A stretch of 42,466 bases of DNA from Chloroflexaceae bacterium (GTDB taxonomy: Bacteria; Chloroflexota; Chloroflexia; Chloroflexales; Chloroflexaceae): the NCBI GenBank assembly GCA_025057155.1, contig JANWYD010000027.1, forward strand, positions 1-42,466, in the 5' to 3' direction. Made by a program: the position numbers and the translations under genes. Below are positions 7,320 through 15,395 of this stretch, piece after piece. Numbering within the stretch: position 1 is the stretch's first letter; each line of letters begins with the position of its first letter. The notes beneath the pieces are model-generated. The model had not been told where the DNA came from. It was given only the letters and a program-made list of their open reading frames with translations, and searched no databases.

Positions 7320-7733
7320 GTGGGGTACTGGATCCTCAAGACCGAGCCGCAAGCCTATAGTTACGCCGATCTCTCGCGCGAGGGCGGTACGGTGTGGGAC
7401 GGGGTGACCAACAACGTCGCGCTGAAACATCTGCGGACGATGCAGCCCGGCGATCAGGCCCTGATTTATCACACCGGCGATGAGCGCCGGGCGGTGGGCC
7501 TGGCCGAGGTGACCAGCGCGCCGTATCCCGATCCGCAACACAATGACCCCCGGCTGGTAGTGGTGGATGTGCGCCCGCTCCGTCTTCTGCCGCGCCCGGT
7601 TGATCTGGCAACGATTAAGGCCGACCCTTTCTTCACTGAGTTCGCCCTGGTGCGTCAGGGCCGCCTCTCGGTGGTTCCGGTCACGCCTGAGCAATGGTCC
7701 CGCTTGCTGGCGCTGGCCGGTCTGGAAGTATGA
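7320..7733 (+). CDS. EVE-domain (PUA-like) protein
   Basis: The 137-residue product begins VGYWILKTEPQAYSYADL, matching the usual EVE start (YWLLKTEP). GTG at 7320 is chosen because AAGGAG lies eight bases upstream and the family start aligns there. An in-frame ATG at 7284 overlaps the promoter. Family landmarks are the KTEP loop, WDGVTNNVALKHLRTMQPGD, ALIYHTGDERRAVGLAEV and a C-terminal SVVPVTPEQWSRLL segment. EVE domains belong to the PUA superfamily and bind modified nucleobases in DNA or RNA. Many act in modified-base recognition or phage restriction, but stand-alone versions like this have no settled role. It is followed after 89 bp by a two-component pair, probably separately transcribed. 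Confidence 0.88.
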   Translation: MGYWILKTEPQAYSYADLSREGGTVWDGVTNNVALKHLRTMQPGDQALIYHTGDERRAVGLAEVTSAPYPDPQHNDPRLVVVDVRPLRLLPRPVDLATIKADPFFTEFALVRQGRLSVVPVTPEQWSRLLALAGLEV

Positions 7734-7822
7734 TGCCCCTGGTCCTGGTTCCGCTGGTGCGTATCTAGAAAGATGGTGGCCTTACAATAGGATCACTACG
7801 CATAGCCGCGCGAGGTGCTGCG

Positions 7823-8524
7823 ATGGAGGCAGCGACGATCCTGGTAGTTGACGATGAGCAGCCGATTGTGGACCTGGTGGCCAGTTACCTGACCGCGGAG
7901 GGCTTCGCGGTGCACCGGGCCTTCGATGGCCCCGGCGCGCTCAATCTGGCGCGCAGCCTGCGCCCGGATCTGGTCATCCTCGATGTGATGCTTCCCGGCC
8001 TCGATGGGATCGAAGTCTGCCGGCGCCTGCACCAGGAGACGGCGGTCTATGTGCTGATGCTCACCGCTCGCGCCGATGAGGTGGATAAGCTGATCGGCCT
8101 CTCCGTCGGCGCCGATGACTACCTCACCAAGCCCTTCAGTCCCCGCGAGCTGGTCGCGCGGGTCAAGGCCATTCTGCGCCGCGCTCGCACGCCGGTTGAG
8201 AAGTTCGCCGAACGGCCGGTGTTGCAGTTTGGCGACATCAGCATTGACCCTGAACGGCGCGAGGTGCTGCGCAGCGGCTGCCAGATCGATCTGACCCCCC
8301 GCGAGTTTGACCTGCTCTACGCCATGGCCAGCCATCCGGGGCGCGTCTTTACCCGTGAAGAGTTGCTGCGCCGCGTCTGGGGGCCGGACTTCGCCGGCAT
8401 TGATCGGGTCGTTGATGTACACGTCGGCACCCTGCGCCGCAAACTCGAAGATGACCCCGATGGCGCGCCGTTGCTCCAGACGGTGCGCGGCGTCGGCTAC
8501 AAGTTTGTCGGTGGTCAGCGATGA
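7823..8524 (+). CDS. OmpR-family response regulator
   Basis: The 233-residue protein has a receiver domain (residues 4-117) with acidic residues Asp10/Asp11, phospho-acceptor Asp54 in LVILDVMLPG, Thr81 and Lys103 in LTKPFSPREL. A winged-helix domain follows (about 135-230: IDLTPREFDLLYAMASHPGR, VVDVHVGTLRRKLEDD, TVRGVGYKF). It should be a DNA-binding transcription factor phosphorylated by the kinase whose ATG overlaps its stop by four bases (ATGA). TACAAT at 7783-7788 is a possible -10 element. The targets are unknown. The symporter just downstream of the kinase is a plausible one by position only. Confidence 0.95.
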   Translation: MEAATILVVDDEQPIVDLVASYLTAEGFAVHRAFDGPGALNLARSLRPDLVILDVMLPGLDGIEVCRRLHQETAVYVLMLTARADEVDKLIGLSVGADDYLTKPFSPRELVARVKAILRRARTPVEKFAERPVLQFGDISIDPERREVLRSGCQIDLTPREFDLLYAMASHPGRVFTREELLRRVWGPDFAGIDRVVDVHVGTLRRKLEDDPDGAPLLQTVRGVGYKFVGGQR

Positions 8525-9708
8525 GATGGTACCATCAACTTCGCTGGAAGCTCTTCTTCTCCCACCTGGTGATTATTATCATCGCCGATGTGGTGCTGCT
8601 CGCCACGGCCGGCTTTATCGCCCGCATCGGTCTGGTCTATGTGGCGCCGCTGAACGTCGGCGCCGCCGCCGCCGAAACGGGTCGCCTGCCCGCCGCTGGC
8701 GCCGCCATGGCGTCGGCGACGTCCGCCGAGCAGTTCCAGACGGTGCTCCAGCAGGCCCTGCTCGTCAGCGGCTTCGCCGCGCTGGCCGCGGCCGTAGTAG
8801 TGAGCCTCTTCGTCTCGCGGCGGATTGTCGAACCGTTGTTGACCCTCTCGGTCGTCAGTCGTCGCCTGGCGCAGGGCTTCTACCGCGAGCGCATCCGCAT
8901 CAGCAGCGATGACGAGATCGCCCAGCTTTCCCAGAGCGTCAATCAACTGGCCGATGCCCTTGACCAGACCGAGCGCCGCCGCCTGGCTCTGCTCGCCGAT
9001 GTCACCCACGAGTTGCGCACCCCCCTGGCGACGATCGGCGGCTACATGGAGGGGCTGCTTGACGGGGTGATTGAGCCCAGCCCCCAGACCTTCAGCCTCA
9101 TCCTGCACGAGTCGAATCGCCTGCAGCGCCTGATTGAGGACCTCGAGTTGCTCTCGCGGGTGGAGGCGGGCCAGTTGCCGGTTGTGGCCCGTCGCACCGA
9201 TCTACAGCGGGTGCTCGAAGAGGTGGTCGCCCAGTTCGAGCCGCTCTTCCGCGCCAATCAGGTTACCCTGAGCTTGCACCTCGACATTGACCTGCCCCCC
9301 GTCTGGGCCGATCCCGACCGGGTGAACCAGGTGCTGATCAACATCCTCTCCAATGCCTACCGCTACACTCCCTCCGGCGGGAAGGTGACCCTGGTCGCCG
9401 ATGTGGCAGATAAGATGGTCATCGTTGCCGTGCGCGATACCGGCATCGGCATCAGCCCCGAGCATCTCCCGCACATCTTCGAGCGTTTCTACCGGGTTGA
9501 CAAATCTCGCGCCCGGCAAAGCGGCGGCAGCGGCATCGGTCTGGCCATCGCGCGGCACCTGGTCTATGCTCAGGGAGGAGAGATCTGGGCTGAGAGCGAT
9601 GGGCCGGGCAAGGGCACGACCTTTTGCTTCACCCTGCCCGTGGTGCCGGCCGAGAGCGCGGCGCTGCCGGTTGCCGAGGCGCAGCCTGAAGCCTTGCCTG
9701 CCGGTTGA
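8521..9708 (+). CDS. Membrane sensor histidine kinase
   Basis: 395 residues. Transmembrane helices lie at about 11-33 and 79-99 with only a short (about 45-residue) outside loop. A HAMP linker follows (about 100-152), then HisKA with His163 in ADVTHELRTPLATIGGYMEG, then the HATPase domain with N box (INILSNAYRYTP), DTGIGI, FERFYRVDKSRAR and GGSGIGLAIARHL motifs. All catalytic motifs look intact. The small sensor loop suggests it detects a membrane or envelope signal rather than a large ligand. It is translationally coupled to the regulator before it. It resembles the second kinase of the window (28145-29251) in layout. Confidence 0.95.
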   Translation: MRWYHQLRWKLFFSHLVIIIIADVVLLATAGFIARIGLVYVAPLNVGAAAAETGRLPAAGAAMASATSAEQFQTVLQQALLVSGFAALAAAVVVSLFVSRRIVEPLLTLSVVSRRLAQGFYRERIRISSDDEIAQLSQSVNQLADALDQTERRRLALLADVTHELRTPLATIGGYMEGLLDGVIEPSPQTFSLILHESNRLQRLIEDLELLSRVEAGQLPVVARRTDLQRVLEEVVAQFEPLFRANQVTLSLHLDIDLPPVWADPDRVNQVLINILSNAYRYTPSGGKVTLVADVADKMVIVAVRDTGIGISPEHLPHIFERFYRVDKSRARQSGGSGIGLAIARHLVYAQGGEIWAESDGPGKGTTFCFTLPVVPAESAALPVAEAQPEALPAG

Positions 9709-9813
9709 TCCGTTATCCGCTTACCTCAAGAGGTATGGTGCGACCTGGGTTCTCCGGCGAGCGCAATGCAGAGCATTGCGTTACGGCGTCACGCGGCACA
9801 GCCGTACAGACCC

Positions 9814-12021
9814 ATGACTTCACAGATCCTGCTGGGCATCTTTCAACTCTTCCTGATCATCGGCGGTTCGCTCGCCGTGGCGCTCTATGTGATTGACCGG
9901 CTCTTCCCGCCGATGGAGCGCATCCGCGAACCCGGCAACGAGAGCGTTGTTTCGTCCCTGCCGGCCGGGCCGGGAATGCTGCGCCTGCCCCAGGCGTCGC
10001 CCACCGATGAAATGGCGCTGCCTGCCGCCCCGCCCTGGCTGGGCGCCTACTGGCGCGCCAACCTTCGCCTGATCGGGCCGATACTGCTCATCTGGCTGTT
10101 CAGCTTTACCCTGCCCGCGCTCCTGGCCCCGGCGCTGAACTCGATCACCGTGCTGACCGGTTTTCCCCTGGGCTACTACCTCAGCGGCCAGGGGGCGCTC
10201 CTCTTCTTTGTGGCGCTCACTGTCATCTATAGCTGGCGCATGGCCCGTCTGGACCGGCGCTTTGGCGTCTATACCGCCAATACGCCCGAGCAGCGCCGCT
10301 ACCGCACCCGCCTGCTCGTCAACTATGCCGTCTTTATCGCCGGCTTTATCGCGTTCGTTGCGGTCGTAGGGGCGATTGACGCCTACTACGGCCTGCCGGC
10401 GCCGTTGATCGGCTGGGTCTTCCTGTTTCTCACCATTGCCATCTATGCCGTGATCGGCCTGCGCGCCCGCACCAATCGCCTGGATGAATACTACGTCGCC
10501 GGGCGGCGCGTGCCCGGCGTGCTCAATGGCCTGGCGACCGGCTCAGACTGGATGAGCGCCGCATCGTTCATCTCCATGGCCGGGGCGCTCTTCCTGCTGG
10601 GCTATGAGGGTCTGGCCTACATTACCGGCTGGACGGGCGGGTATGTGCTTCTGGTCCTGCTCCTGGCGCCCTACCTGCGCAAGTTTGGCCAGTTCACCGT
10701 TCCCGATTTCATTGGCGCGCGCTATCCCGGAGCGCTGACGCGGGTGATCGCCGCCGTCGCCAGTGTGATCATCAGTTTCACCTATCTGACCGCCCAGGTC
10801 ACCGGCGTGGGCATTATTATGAGCCGCTTTCTGGGCCTCAACTACATGCTCGGCGTGATTGTCGGCCTTGCGGCGGTGCTCCTGTGTTCGTTCCTGGGGG
10901 GCATGAAAGCGATCACCTGGACCCAGGGGGTGCAGGGGATCATCCTGGTCTTTGCCTACCTGGTGCCGGTGACCTGGCTCTCGTTCAAACTGACGGGGGT
11001 GCCTCTGCCGCAGTTGATGTATGGCGAGGCGCTGCGCAATATCGAGGCCCTGGAAGTGAGCCAGGGCATTACGCGGAGCTACACTGCGCCCTTTAACGAC
11101 TGGTCGCCGCTCAATTACCTGGCCCTGACCCTGTGCCTGATGCTGGGCACCGCCGGGTTGCCGCACATCCTGGTGCGCTTCTACACCGTCCCCACAGTGC
11201 GCGAAAGCCGCAGCAGCGTGGGATGGGCGCTGGCCTGGATCTGTGTGCTCTACCTCACCGCGCCAGCGTATGCGGCCTTCTCACGCTGGGAGATCCTGGA
11301 GAACGTGGTCGGGCGACCGGCGGGCGCGTTGCCGGCCTGGGCGGAGAACTGGGCGCGCACCGGCCTGCTGGCCTTTGCCGATGCCCCTGATGCCGGAGGG
11401 AATGGCGACGGGGTGTTGCAGTACCGCGAGTTGAGCATTGACCAGGATCTGATCGTGCTGGCCACTCCCGAAATCGCCGGGTTGCCGGCCACGGTGGCGG
11501 CGCTGGTGGCCGCCGGGGGCATGGCCGCGGCCCTCTCTACCGCCGACGGCCTGCTCATGGTGATCGCCTCCGCCGTGGCCCACGATGTGTTCCACCGCAC
11601 CCTTAACCCCGGCGCCAGCCGCCGCGAACGCCTCTGGCTCGGGCGCATCTTGATCCTCGTCGTGGCTATTCTTGCCGCCCTCACTGCCCTGCAACGCCTG
11701 GCGATCATCGTGCAGATGGTGGCCTGGGCCTTCTCCCTGGCCGCAGCGACTTTTTTCCCCGTGCTGGTGCTGGGAGTGTTCTGGAAGGGCGCCACCAGCC
11801 GCGGCGCCGCCGCCGGCATGCTGAGCGGCCTGCTGGTAACCCTGGTGTACATGGGCCTGAACTACACCATGCCCGAGTTTAATCTGTTTGGCATCAGCCA
11901 CGTGGCGGCGGGGATCTTCGGGGTTGTGGTCAATCTCGTCGTGACCTTGATCGTGAGCCGGGCCGGTCCGCGCCCCACGCCGGCCACCGAGGCCCTGGTG
12001 GATTATCTGCGCTATCCGTGA
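9814..12021 (+). CDS. Sodium/solute symporter, DUF4212 small subunit fused to large subunit
   Basis: ATG at 9814 (MTSQILLGIFQLFLIIGG) is preferred to the in-frame ATG at 9766, whose extension is Arg-rich and not membrane-like. The 735-residue product first has a short hydrophobic segment and a linker, then the DUF4212 module (about residues 75-160: YWRANLRLIGPILLIWLFSF, FPLGYYLSGQGALLFF, RRFGVY). After two more helices comes a solute:sodium symporter domain (RTNRLDEYYVAGRRVPG, GLATGSDWMSAASFISMAG). The segment GDGVLQYRELSIDQDLIVLA and the following AAGGMAAALSTADGLLMVIA are typical of the VC_2705 branch, whose two subunits are normally separate genes. It probably imports an organic acid (acetate-like) with sodium. 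The substrate is inferred from the family. Confidence 0.9.
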   Translation: MTSQILLGIFQLFLIIGGSLAVALYVIDRLFPPMERIREPGNESVVSSLPAGPGMLRLPQASPTDEMALPAAPPWLGAYWRANLRLIGPILLIWLFSFTLPALLAPALNSITVLTGFPLGYYLSGQGALLFFVALTVIYSWRMARLDRRFGVYTANTPEQRRYRTRLLVNYAVFIAGFIAFVAVVGAIDAYYGLPAPLIGWVFLFLTIAIYAVIGLRARTNRLDEYYVAGRRVPGVLNGLATGSDWMSAASFISMAGALFLLGYEGLAYITGWTGGYVLLVLLLAPYLRKFGQFTVPDFIGARYPGALTRVIAAVASVIISFTYLTAQVTGVGIIMSRFLGLNYMLGVIVGLAAVLLCSFLGGMKAITWTQGVQGIILVFAYLVPVTWLSFKLTGVPLPQLMYGEALRNIEALEVSQGITRSYTAPFNDWSPLNYLALTLCLMLGTAGLPHILVRFYTVPTVRESRSSVGWALAWICVLYLTAPAYAAFSRWEILENVVGRPAGALPAWAENWARTGLLAFADAPDAGGNGDGVLQYRELSIDQDLIVLATPEIAGLPATVAALVAAGGMAAALSTADGLLMVIASAVAHDVFHRTLNPGASRRERLWLGRILILVVAILAALTALQRLAIIVQMVAWAFSLAAATFFPVLVLGVFWKGATSRGAAAGMLSGLLVTLVYMGLNYTMPEFNLFGISHVAAGIFGVVVNLVVTLIVSRAGPRPTPATEALVDYLRYP

Positions 12022-12088
12022 GGCGCTCCTCGCCTGTCATCGGATTCGGGTGTTTGTCGCAGTATGGGCCGGGAGAACCCGGTTTCCC

Positions 12089-12115
12089 GTGCTGCAACCC
12101 TCAAGGTTGCGGCAC
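12089..12115. terminator. Hairpin between convergent genes
   Basis: GTGCTGCAACC and GGTTGCGGCAC pair around a CTCAA loop with one G-T pair. It lies between the symporter end (12021) and the convergent phosphatase end (12187). No run of T follows, so termination is not certain. A similar stem-loop occurs at 29305-29333, so this may instead be a dispersed repeat. An imperfect GGGAGAACCCGGTTTCCC palindrome lies just before it. Confidence 0.4.
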
Positions 12116-12186
12116 AGGCAAAAATCCTTACCCGCATGTCGAAGGTACAGCCGCCGGTCGCTTCCTCGCCGGCTCAGGGGGGTGCG

Positions 12187-12960
12187 TCACAGACTAACGC
12201 CCTTACGCACCGGGATCGGCGGCGCCGGCTCAATCGGCCCGTCGCTCAGGATCAGGGACGGGATGACGCGGGTCATCGCGTCGGCCTCAGCGTCGCCGAT
12301 CAGTTCGGCGGCGCGGGCCCGGGCGGCCCCCAGGTTGGGCATGCGCCCGAAGTGCGGGCCGTGGGCGTCGCTGCCGATGATCTGCACCAGCCGGTGGGTG
12401 ACCAGGGTTTCGGCCAGATGGCGCATCGCCGGCCCCTGAACGCCAAGCAGCGCGTCGGCGGTGAGTTGCATAAGGACGCCGCGCTCGATCAGCGGCGCGA
12501 GGCGGTTGGGGTCTTGCTGCACGTAGCGCATGCGCTCCGGGTGGGCATACACTACCCGGTAGCCGGCCACCTGCAGGGCGAAGATGATCTGCTCAACCAC
12601 GTCGGCAGGGCTGGTGAGGGGAAACTCCACCAGCACCGCCCGGCTCTTGCCGTAGGGCAGCAGGTCGCCGGTCTTCAGGCGCTCGACCACGCCCGCCTCG
12701 CCATAGATTTCGGTGCCCGGCACCAGTTCGAGGGTGATCTCCTGTTCGGCCAGGGCGGCGCGCAACTCGGCGAGCCGTTCGGCCAGGAGGTTCACGGTGT
12801 AACGAGAGTGGTCAGCGTTGGCCGAACTGCGCCCGTGGGGCGTGGCGGCCATAATCGTGACGCCCATGGCCGCCGCCTCGCGGGCCATCTCAAGCGCGGC
12901 TTCGAGGGTCCGGGCGCCGTCGTCGAAGTCGTGGAGAATGTGGGTATGCAGATCAATCAT
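12187..12960 (-). CDS. CpsB/CapC-type protein-tyrosine phosphatase (PHP fold)
   Basis: The 257-residue protein starts MIDLHTHILHDFDDGARTLE, the classic metal-binding start of the PHP superfamily in CpsB phosphatases, followed by GVTIMAATPHG (metal-site His), VLVEFPL, YRVVYAHPERMRYVQQD and IIGSDAHGPHFG. CpsB enzymes are Mn-dependent and remove phosphate from the tyrosine tail of the CpsD kinase, which tunes exopolysaccharide length and export. The kinase gene lies 49 bp upstream, as expected. It is the last gene of the minus-strand exopolysaccharide module running from 16508. Confidence 0.93.
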   Translation of the reverse strand: MIDLHTHILHDFDDGARTLEAALEMAREAAAMGVTIMAATPHGRSSANADHSRYTVNLLAERLAELRAALAEQEITLELVPGTEIYGEAGVVERLKTGDLLPYGKSRAVLVEFPLTSPADVVEQIIFALQVAGYRVVYAHPERMRYVQQDPNRLAPLIERGVLMQLTADALLGVQGPAMRHLAETLVTHRLVQIIGSDAHGPHFGRMPNLGAARARAAELIGDAEADAMTRVIPSLILSDGPIEPAPPIPVRKGVSL

Positions 12961-13009
12961 ATGCCTTAAAAGAGTGCGGCGGCCAGTTACCTGGCCGCCC
13001 CCTTGCTCC

Positions 13010-13678
13010 TCAGTAGCTGTAGCCGCGCTCCAGGCGCGAGCCGTTGAGCACCACCCCGATAATGTTGGCTTTCACCTTTTCGAGCATCTGCCGGGCTTCG
13101 CGCGCCCGGTCGCGCCGGGTGTGGCCGGCCTGCAACACGAGCAACACCCCGTCCACCCTGGGAGCCAGCACGGCGGCGTCGGTGACGGCGACGACGGGCG
13201 GCGTGTCGAAGAGCACCATATCGGCCTCGGTGCGCAGGCGCTCGATAAGCGCTCCCATGCGGCGGGAACCGAGCAGATCCGCCGGGCGCGGCGGCAACGG
13301 GCCGCTGGCCAGCAGGCGCAACCCGGCCACGCCCGTCTCCTGGATGGGCAGCGGCCCCTCACTCTGCTCCAGCAGGGCGCTGGTCACCCCCCGGTCGTTG
13401 GACACCCCGAAGATGCTGTGGAGACTCGGGCGCCGCAGATCGCAATCCACCATTAATACCCGCTGCTCGGCCTGGGCCATGGTCACCGCCAGGTTCGCCA
13501 GGGTGGTGCTCTTGCCCTCGTCCGGCCCGGTGCTGGTGATCACCAGCGTGTGCAGCGGGCGGTCAAGGCTGGAGAAGAGAATGTTCGTCCGCAGGGTGCG
13601 ATAGGCCTCGGCGGCGGCGGAACTCGGGTCGCGCAGGGTGATCAGCGCGCGTTCGGCGACGGTCCCGTTCACGGACAC
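13010..13678 (-). CDS. CpsD/CapB-type tyrosine kinase
   Basis: 222 residues, the usual size of stand-alone BY-kinases. It has Walker A at 51-58 (GPDEGKST, Lys56), Walker A' with VLMVDCDLRRPS (Asp78/Asp80), Walker B-like MVLFDTPPVVAVTDA, and the preceding EAYRTLRTNILFSS helix that mediates oligomerisation. The C-terminus is RGYSY, so only two tyrosines form the autophosphorylation tail, a short version of the usual cluster. It needs a membrane activator, which would be the Wzz-type protein encoded 16 bp upstream. Together with CpsB this forms the phosphorylation cycle that controls exopolysaccharide assembly. Confidence 0.93.
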   Translation of the reverse strand: MSVNGTVAERALITLRDPSSAAAEAYRTLRTNILFSSLDRPLHTLVITSTGPDEGKSTTLANLAVTMAQAEQRVLMVDCDLRRPSLHSIFGVSNDRGVTSALLEQSEGPLPIQETGVAGLRLLASGPLPPRPADLLGSRRMGALIERLRTEADMVLFDTPPVVAVTDAAVLAPRVDGVLLVLQAGHTRRDRAREARQMLEKVKANIIGVVLNGSRLERGYSY

Positions 13679-13694
13679 GACTCCCTCCCGGCTG

Positions 13695-14354
13695 TTACTT
13701 CTCGACCGTCGGGATGGCTCCGATGGTCGTCAACCCGACGAAGCGCTCGACATCGGCGCTGCTCTTCAGGGTGTCATCAAGATATTCAAGCACAAACACG
13801 AGCAAGACGCCAACGATCAGGCCGAGGATGGCCCCTGCGAGCACATTGACGCGGGTGTTGGGGCTGATAGACACCAGACGCGCCCGCTGGATCTGCTGGA
13901 CGTTGATGCGCGCGGTCCCTTCCAGCGTGGCATTGATGCGGTTGACTTCGGCGACGATGCGCGCGCCGACGGCGTCGGCCATGGCCATCGCCTGGTCCAG
14001 GGTGGGCGCGTCAACCTCGATGACGATTTTCTGCTCGTCGGGGCGGGGCTGGATGTTCACGTCTTCCATCCACCGTTCGCCGCTGATGTCGAAGCCGAGC
14101 TGCTGGCTGATCTCGTCGAGCACATCGGGTTGCAGCACTAGTTCGCGATAGCTGTTCATCGAGTTGCGCAGCACGATGTTGAGGCCATTATCAGCCTGGT
14201 TGGCAAAGGCCAGATAGACAGCCTGGGCGCGGAAGGTCTGGGGCAGCAGTTTGCTTACCCCGTAGGCGGCCACCGCCGCGGCCAGCAGCGTGAGAGCCGC
14301 CACCCACCAGCGTTTGATCAGTACATTAACATAATCTGTGAGTTGCATAGGCAT
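13695..14354 (-). CDS. Wzz/CpsC-type chain-length determinant and kinase activator
   Basis: The start is ATG at 14354 (MPMQLTDYVNVLIKRWWVAA), with a second ATG two codons later. An open extension to 14522 is repeat family B sequence and not part of the protein. The 219-residue product has a first membrane helix (about 17-36), an extracytoplasmic Wzz region (about 37-170, including LVLQPDVLDEISQQLGFDI) and a second helix (about 172-196: VNVLAGAILGLIVGVLLVFV) followed by the cytoplasmic YLDDTLKSSADVERFVGLTT. The last segment matches the tail that contacts the cognate kinase. It probably sets polymer length and activates the CpsD-type kinase next to it. Confidence 0.9.
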   Translation of the reverse strand: MPMQLTDYVNVLIKRWWVAALTLLAAAVAAYGVSKLLPQTFRAQAVYLAFANQADNGLNIVLRNSMNSYRELVLQPDVLDEISQQLGFDISGERWMEDVNIQPRPDEQKIVIEVDAPTLDQAMAMADAVGARIVAEVNRINATLEGTARINVQQIQRARLVSISPNTRVNVLAGAILGLIVGVLLVFVLEYLDDTLKSSADVERFVGLTTIGAIPTVEK

Positions 14355-14399
14355 ACCTGAGGTGAAAACGTCTACGGCAGGGACCTGGGTAGTCGGTGA

Positions 14400-14527
14400 A
14401 CTAAGTCTTGCGGTAACTCCGCCCCCTCCCCAACCCTCCCCCGTTGGGAGAGGGCTTCCGGCTCCTCCCCCCAGCGGGGGGAGGCTGGGAGGGGGGCGGC
14501 ACTGCAAGGAAACGTTGTTCACAGACT
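14400..14527. repeat. Palindromic repeat family B, single copy inside the exopolysaccharide operon
   Basis: Two hairpins, CCTCCCCCGTTGGGAGAGGG and CTCCCCCCAGCGGGGGGAG, are flanked by AACTCCGCCCCCTCCCC on the left and GGAGGGGGGCGGCACTGCAA plus GTTCACAGACT on the right. It lies between the two Wzz-type genes and would be transcribed as part of their mRNA. It also creates a spurious in-frame N-terminal extension of the following gene. Confidence 0.78.
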
Positions 14528-14576
14528 GTCGAGTAACCTCGGTTGATCACTGCTCGCCGGGCCGGGGAAGGCCGGA

Positions 14577-15269
14577 TCACTCTTTCGGAATCACGCCAAG
14601 CACGCGCACCCCGAGCCACTGTTCGGCCTGGCGCGGGCTGCGCAGCCGGTCGTCAAAAGCGTTGAGCAGGAAGGCCAGGCCGGTGCCGGCGGCGAGGGCG
14701 AGCGCTGCGCGCAGGGCGACATCCTGCGCCACATCGCGGCGGCCAGCGACCGGACGCGCCGGCCCGGGCGGATCGAGCACGGCCACGTGCAGCCCGCCAG
14801 CGGAGGCGCGGCCCCAGTACTTCAGCCCGCCGCTCTCCAGGGTCGCCAGCGTCGCGCGAAGCAGGGCGCTTGCCGTTTCCGGGGCGCCGGCGACGGCGCG
14901 GAACGTTACGGCGCGGTGGGTCACCTCGGCCTGCAGACTGCCGCGGATCGTCGCGGCATCTATCGGGTAGCCCTCGGCCGCCAGGGCCGCCTGCACATCG
15001 GCGGCGAAGGCGGCGCTGCCCACGACAAAGGGCAGATCGTCGAGAATGTACTCCGTGGTCATCCAGGTGGATCGCTCGTCAACATCGGGCAGCGGCGAGG
15101 GCGCCGACGCCGAGAGCGGCACGCGCGAAACCAGGGCCAGCGCGCTGGCCTGGTAAGCCGGGGCGCGGCTCAGGGCCAGGGCCAGACTGACCGCGCCAGC
15201 GATGAGCGGAGGCAGCAGGACCACCAGCCAGTAGCGCCGCAGGATGGAAAGATACTCGTACAGATGCAT
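14577..15269 (-). CDS. Second Wzz-like polysaccharide biosynthesis membrane protein
   Basis: ATG at 15269 (MHLYEYLSILRRYWLVVLLP) is preferred over an upstream TTG. The 230-residue protein has the Wzz layout: a cytoplasmic N-terminal amphipathic start, a helix at about 15-34, an extracytoplasmic region (SALALVSRVPLSASAP through LKYWGRAS), a proline-rich pre-helix segment (HVAVLDPPGPARPV), a second helix (about 187-205) and a tail FDDRLRSPRQAEQWLGVRVL ending GVIPKE. The tail resembles that of the neighbouring Wzz protein (GLTTIGAIPTVEK), suggesting that both contact the same kinase. Two chain-length proteins beside one kinase is a little unusual. This copy is more divergent and could have a different polymer or a regulatory role. 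Confidence 0.82.
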   Translation of the reverse strand: MHLYEYLSILRRYWLVVLLPPLIAGAVSLALALSRAPAYQASALALVSRVPLSASAPSPLPDVDERSTWMTTEYILDDLPFVVGSAAFAADVQAALAAEGYPIDAATIRGSLQAEVTHRAVTFRAVAGAPETASALLRATLATLESGGLKYWGRASAGGLHVAVLDPPGPARPVAGRRDVAQDVALRAALALAAGTGLAFLLNAFDDRLRSPRQAEQWLGVRVLGVIPKE

Positions 15270-15395
15270 GCTCAGGAAGCCGGTAAGCAATCTGCTGGCG
15301 CGCCGCTGGCGCTGGTTCGTCTGACGCGCCGCCAGCCGTGGGCATTGCCGGCCCGACCCAGGCCGATCATCGCCAGCGAGGCGGCATCCGGTCGG

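Noticed and set aside
14355-14522. N-terminal extension of the Wzz-type protein
   Set aside because: The extension is family B repeat sequence (PPSLPPLGGGAG-type peptide); the family start is at 14354.
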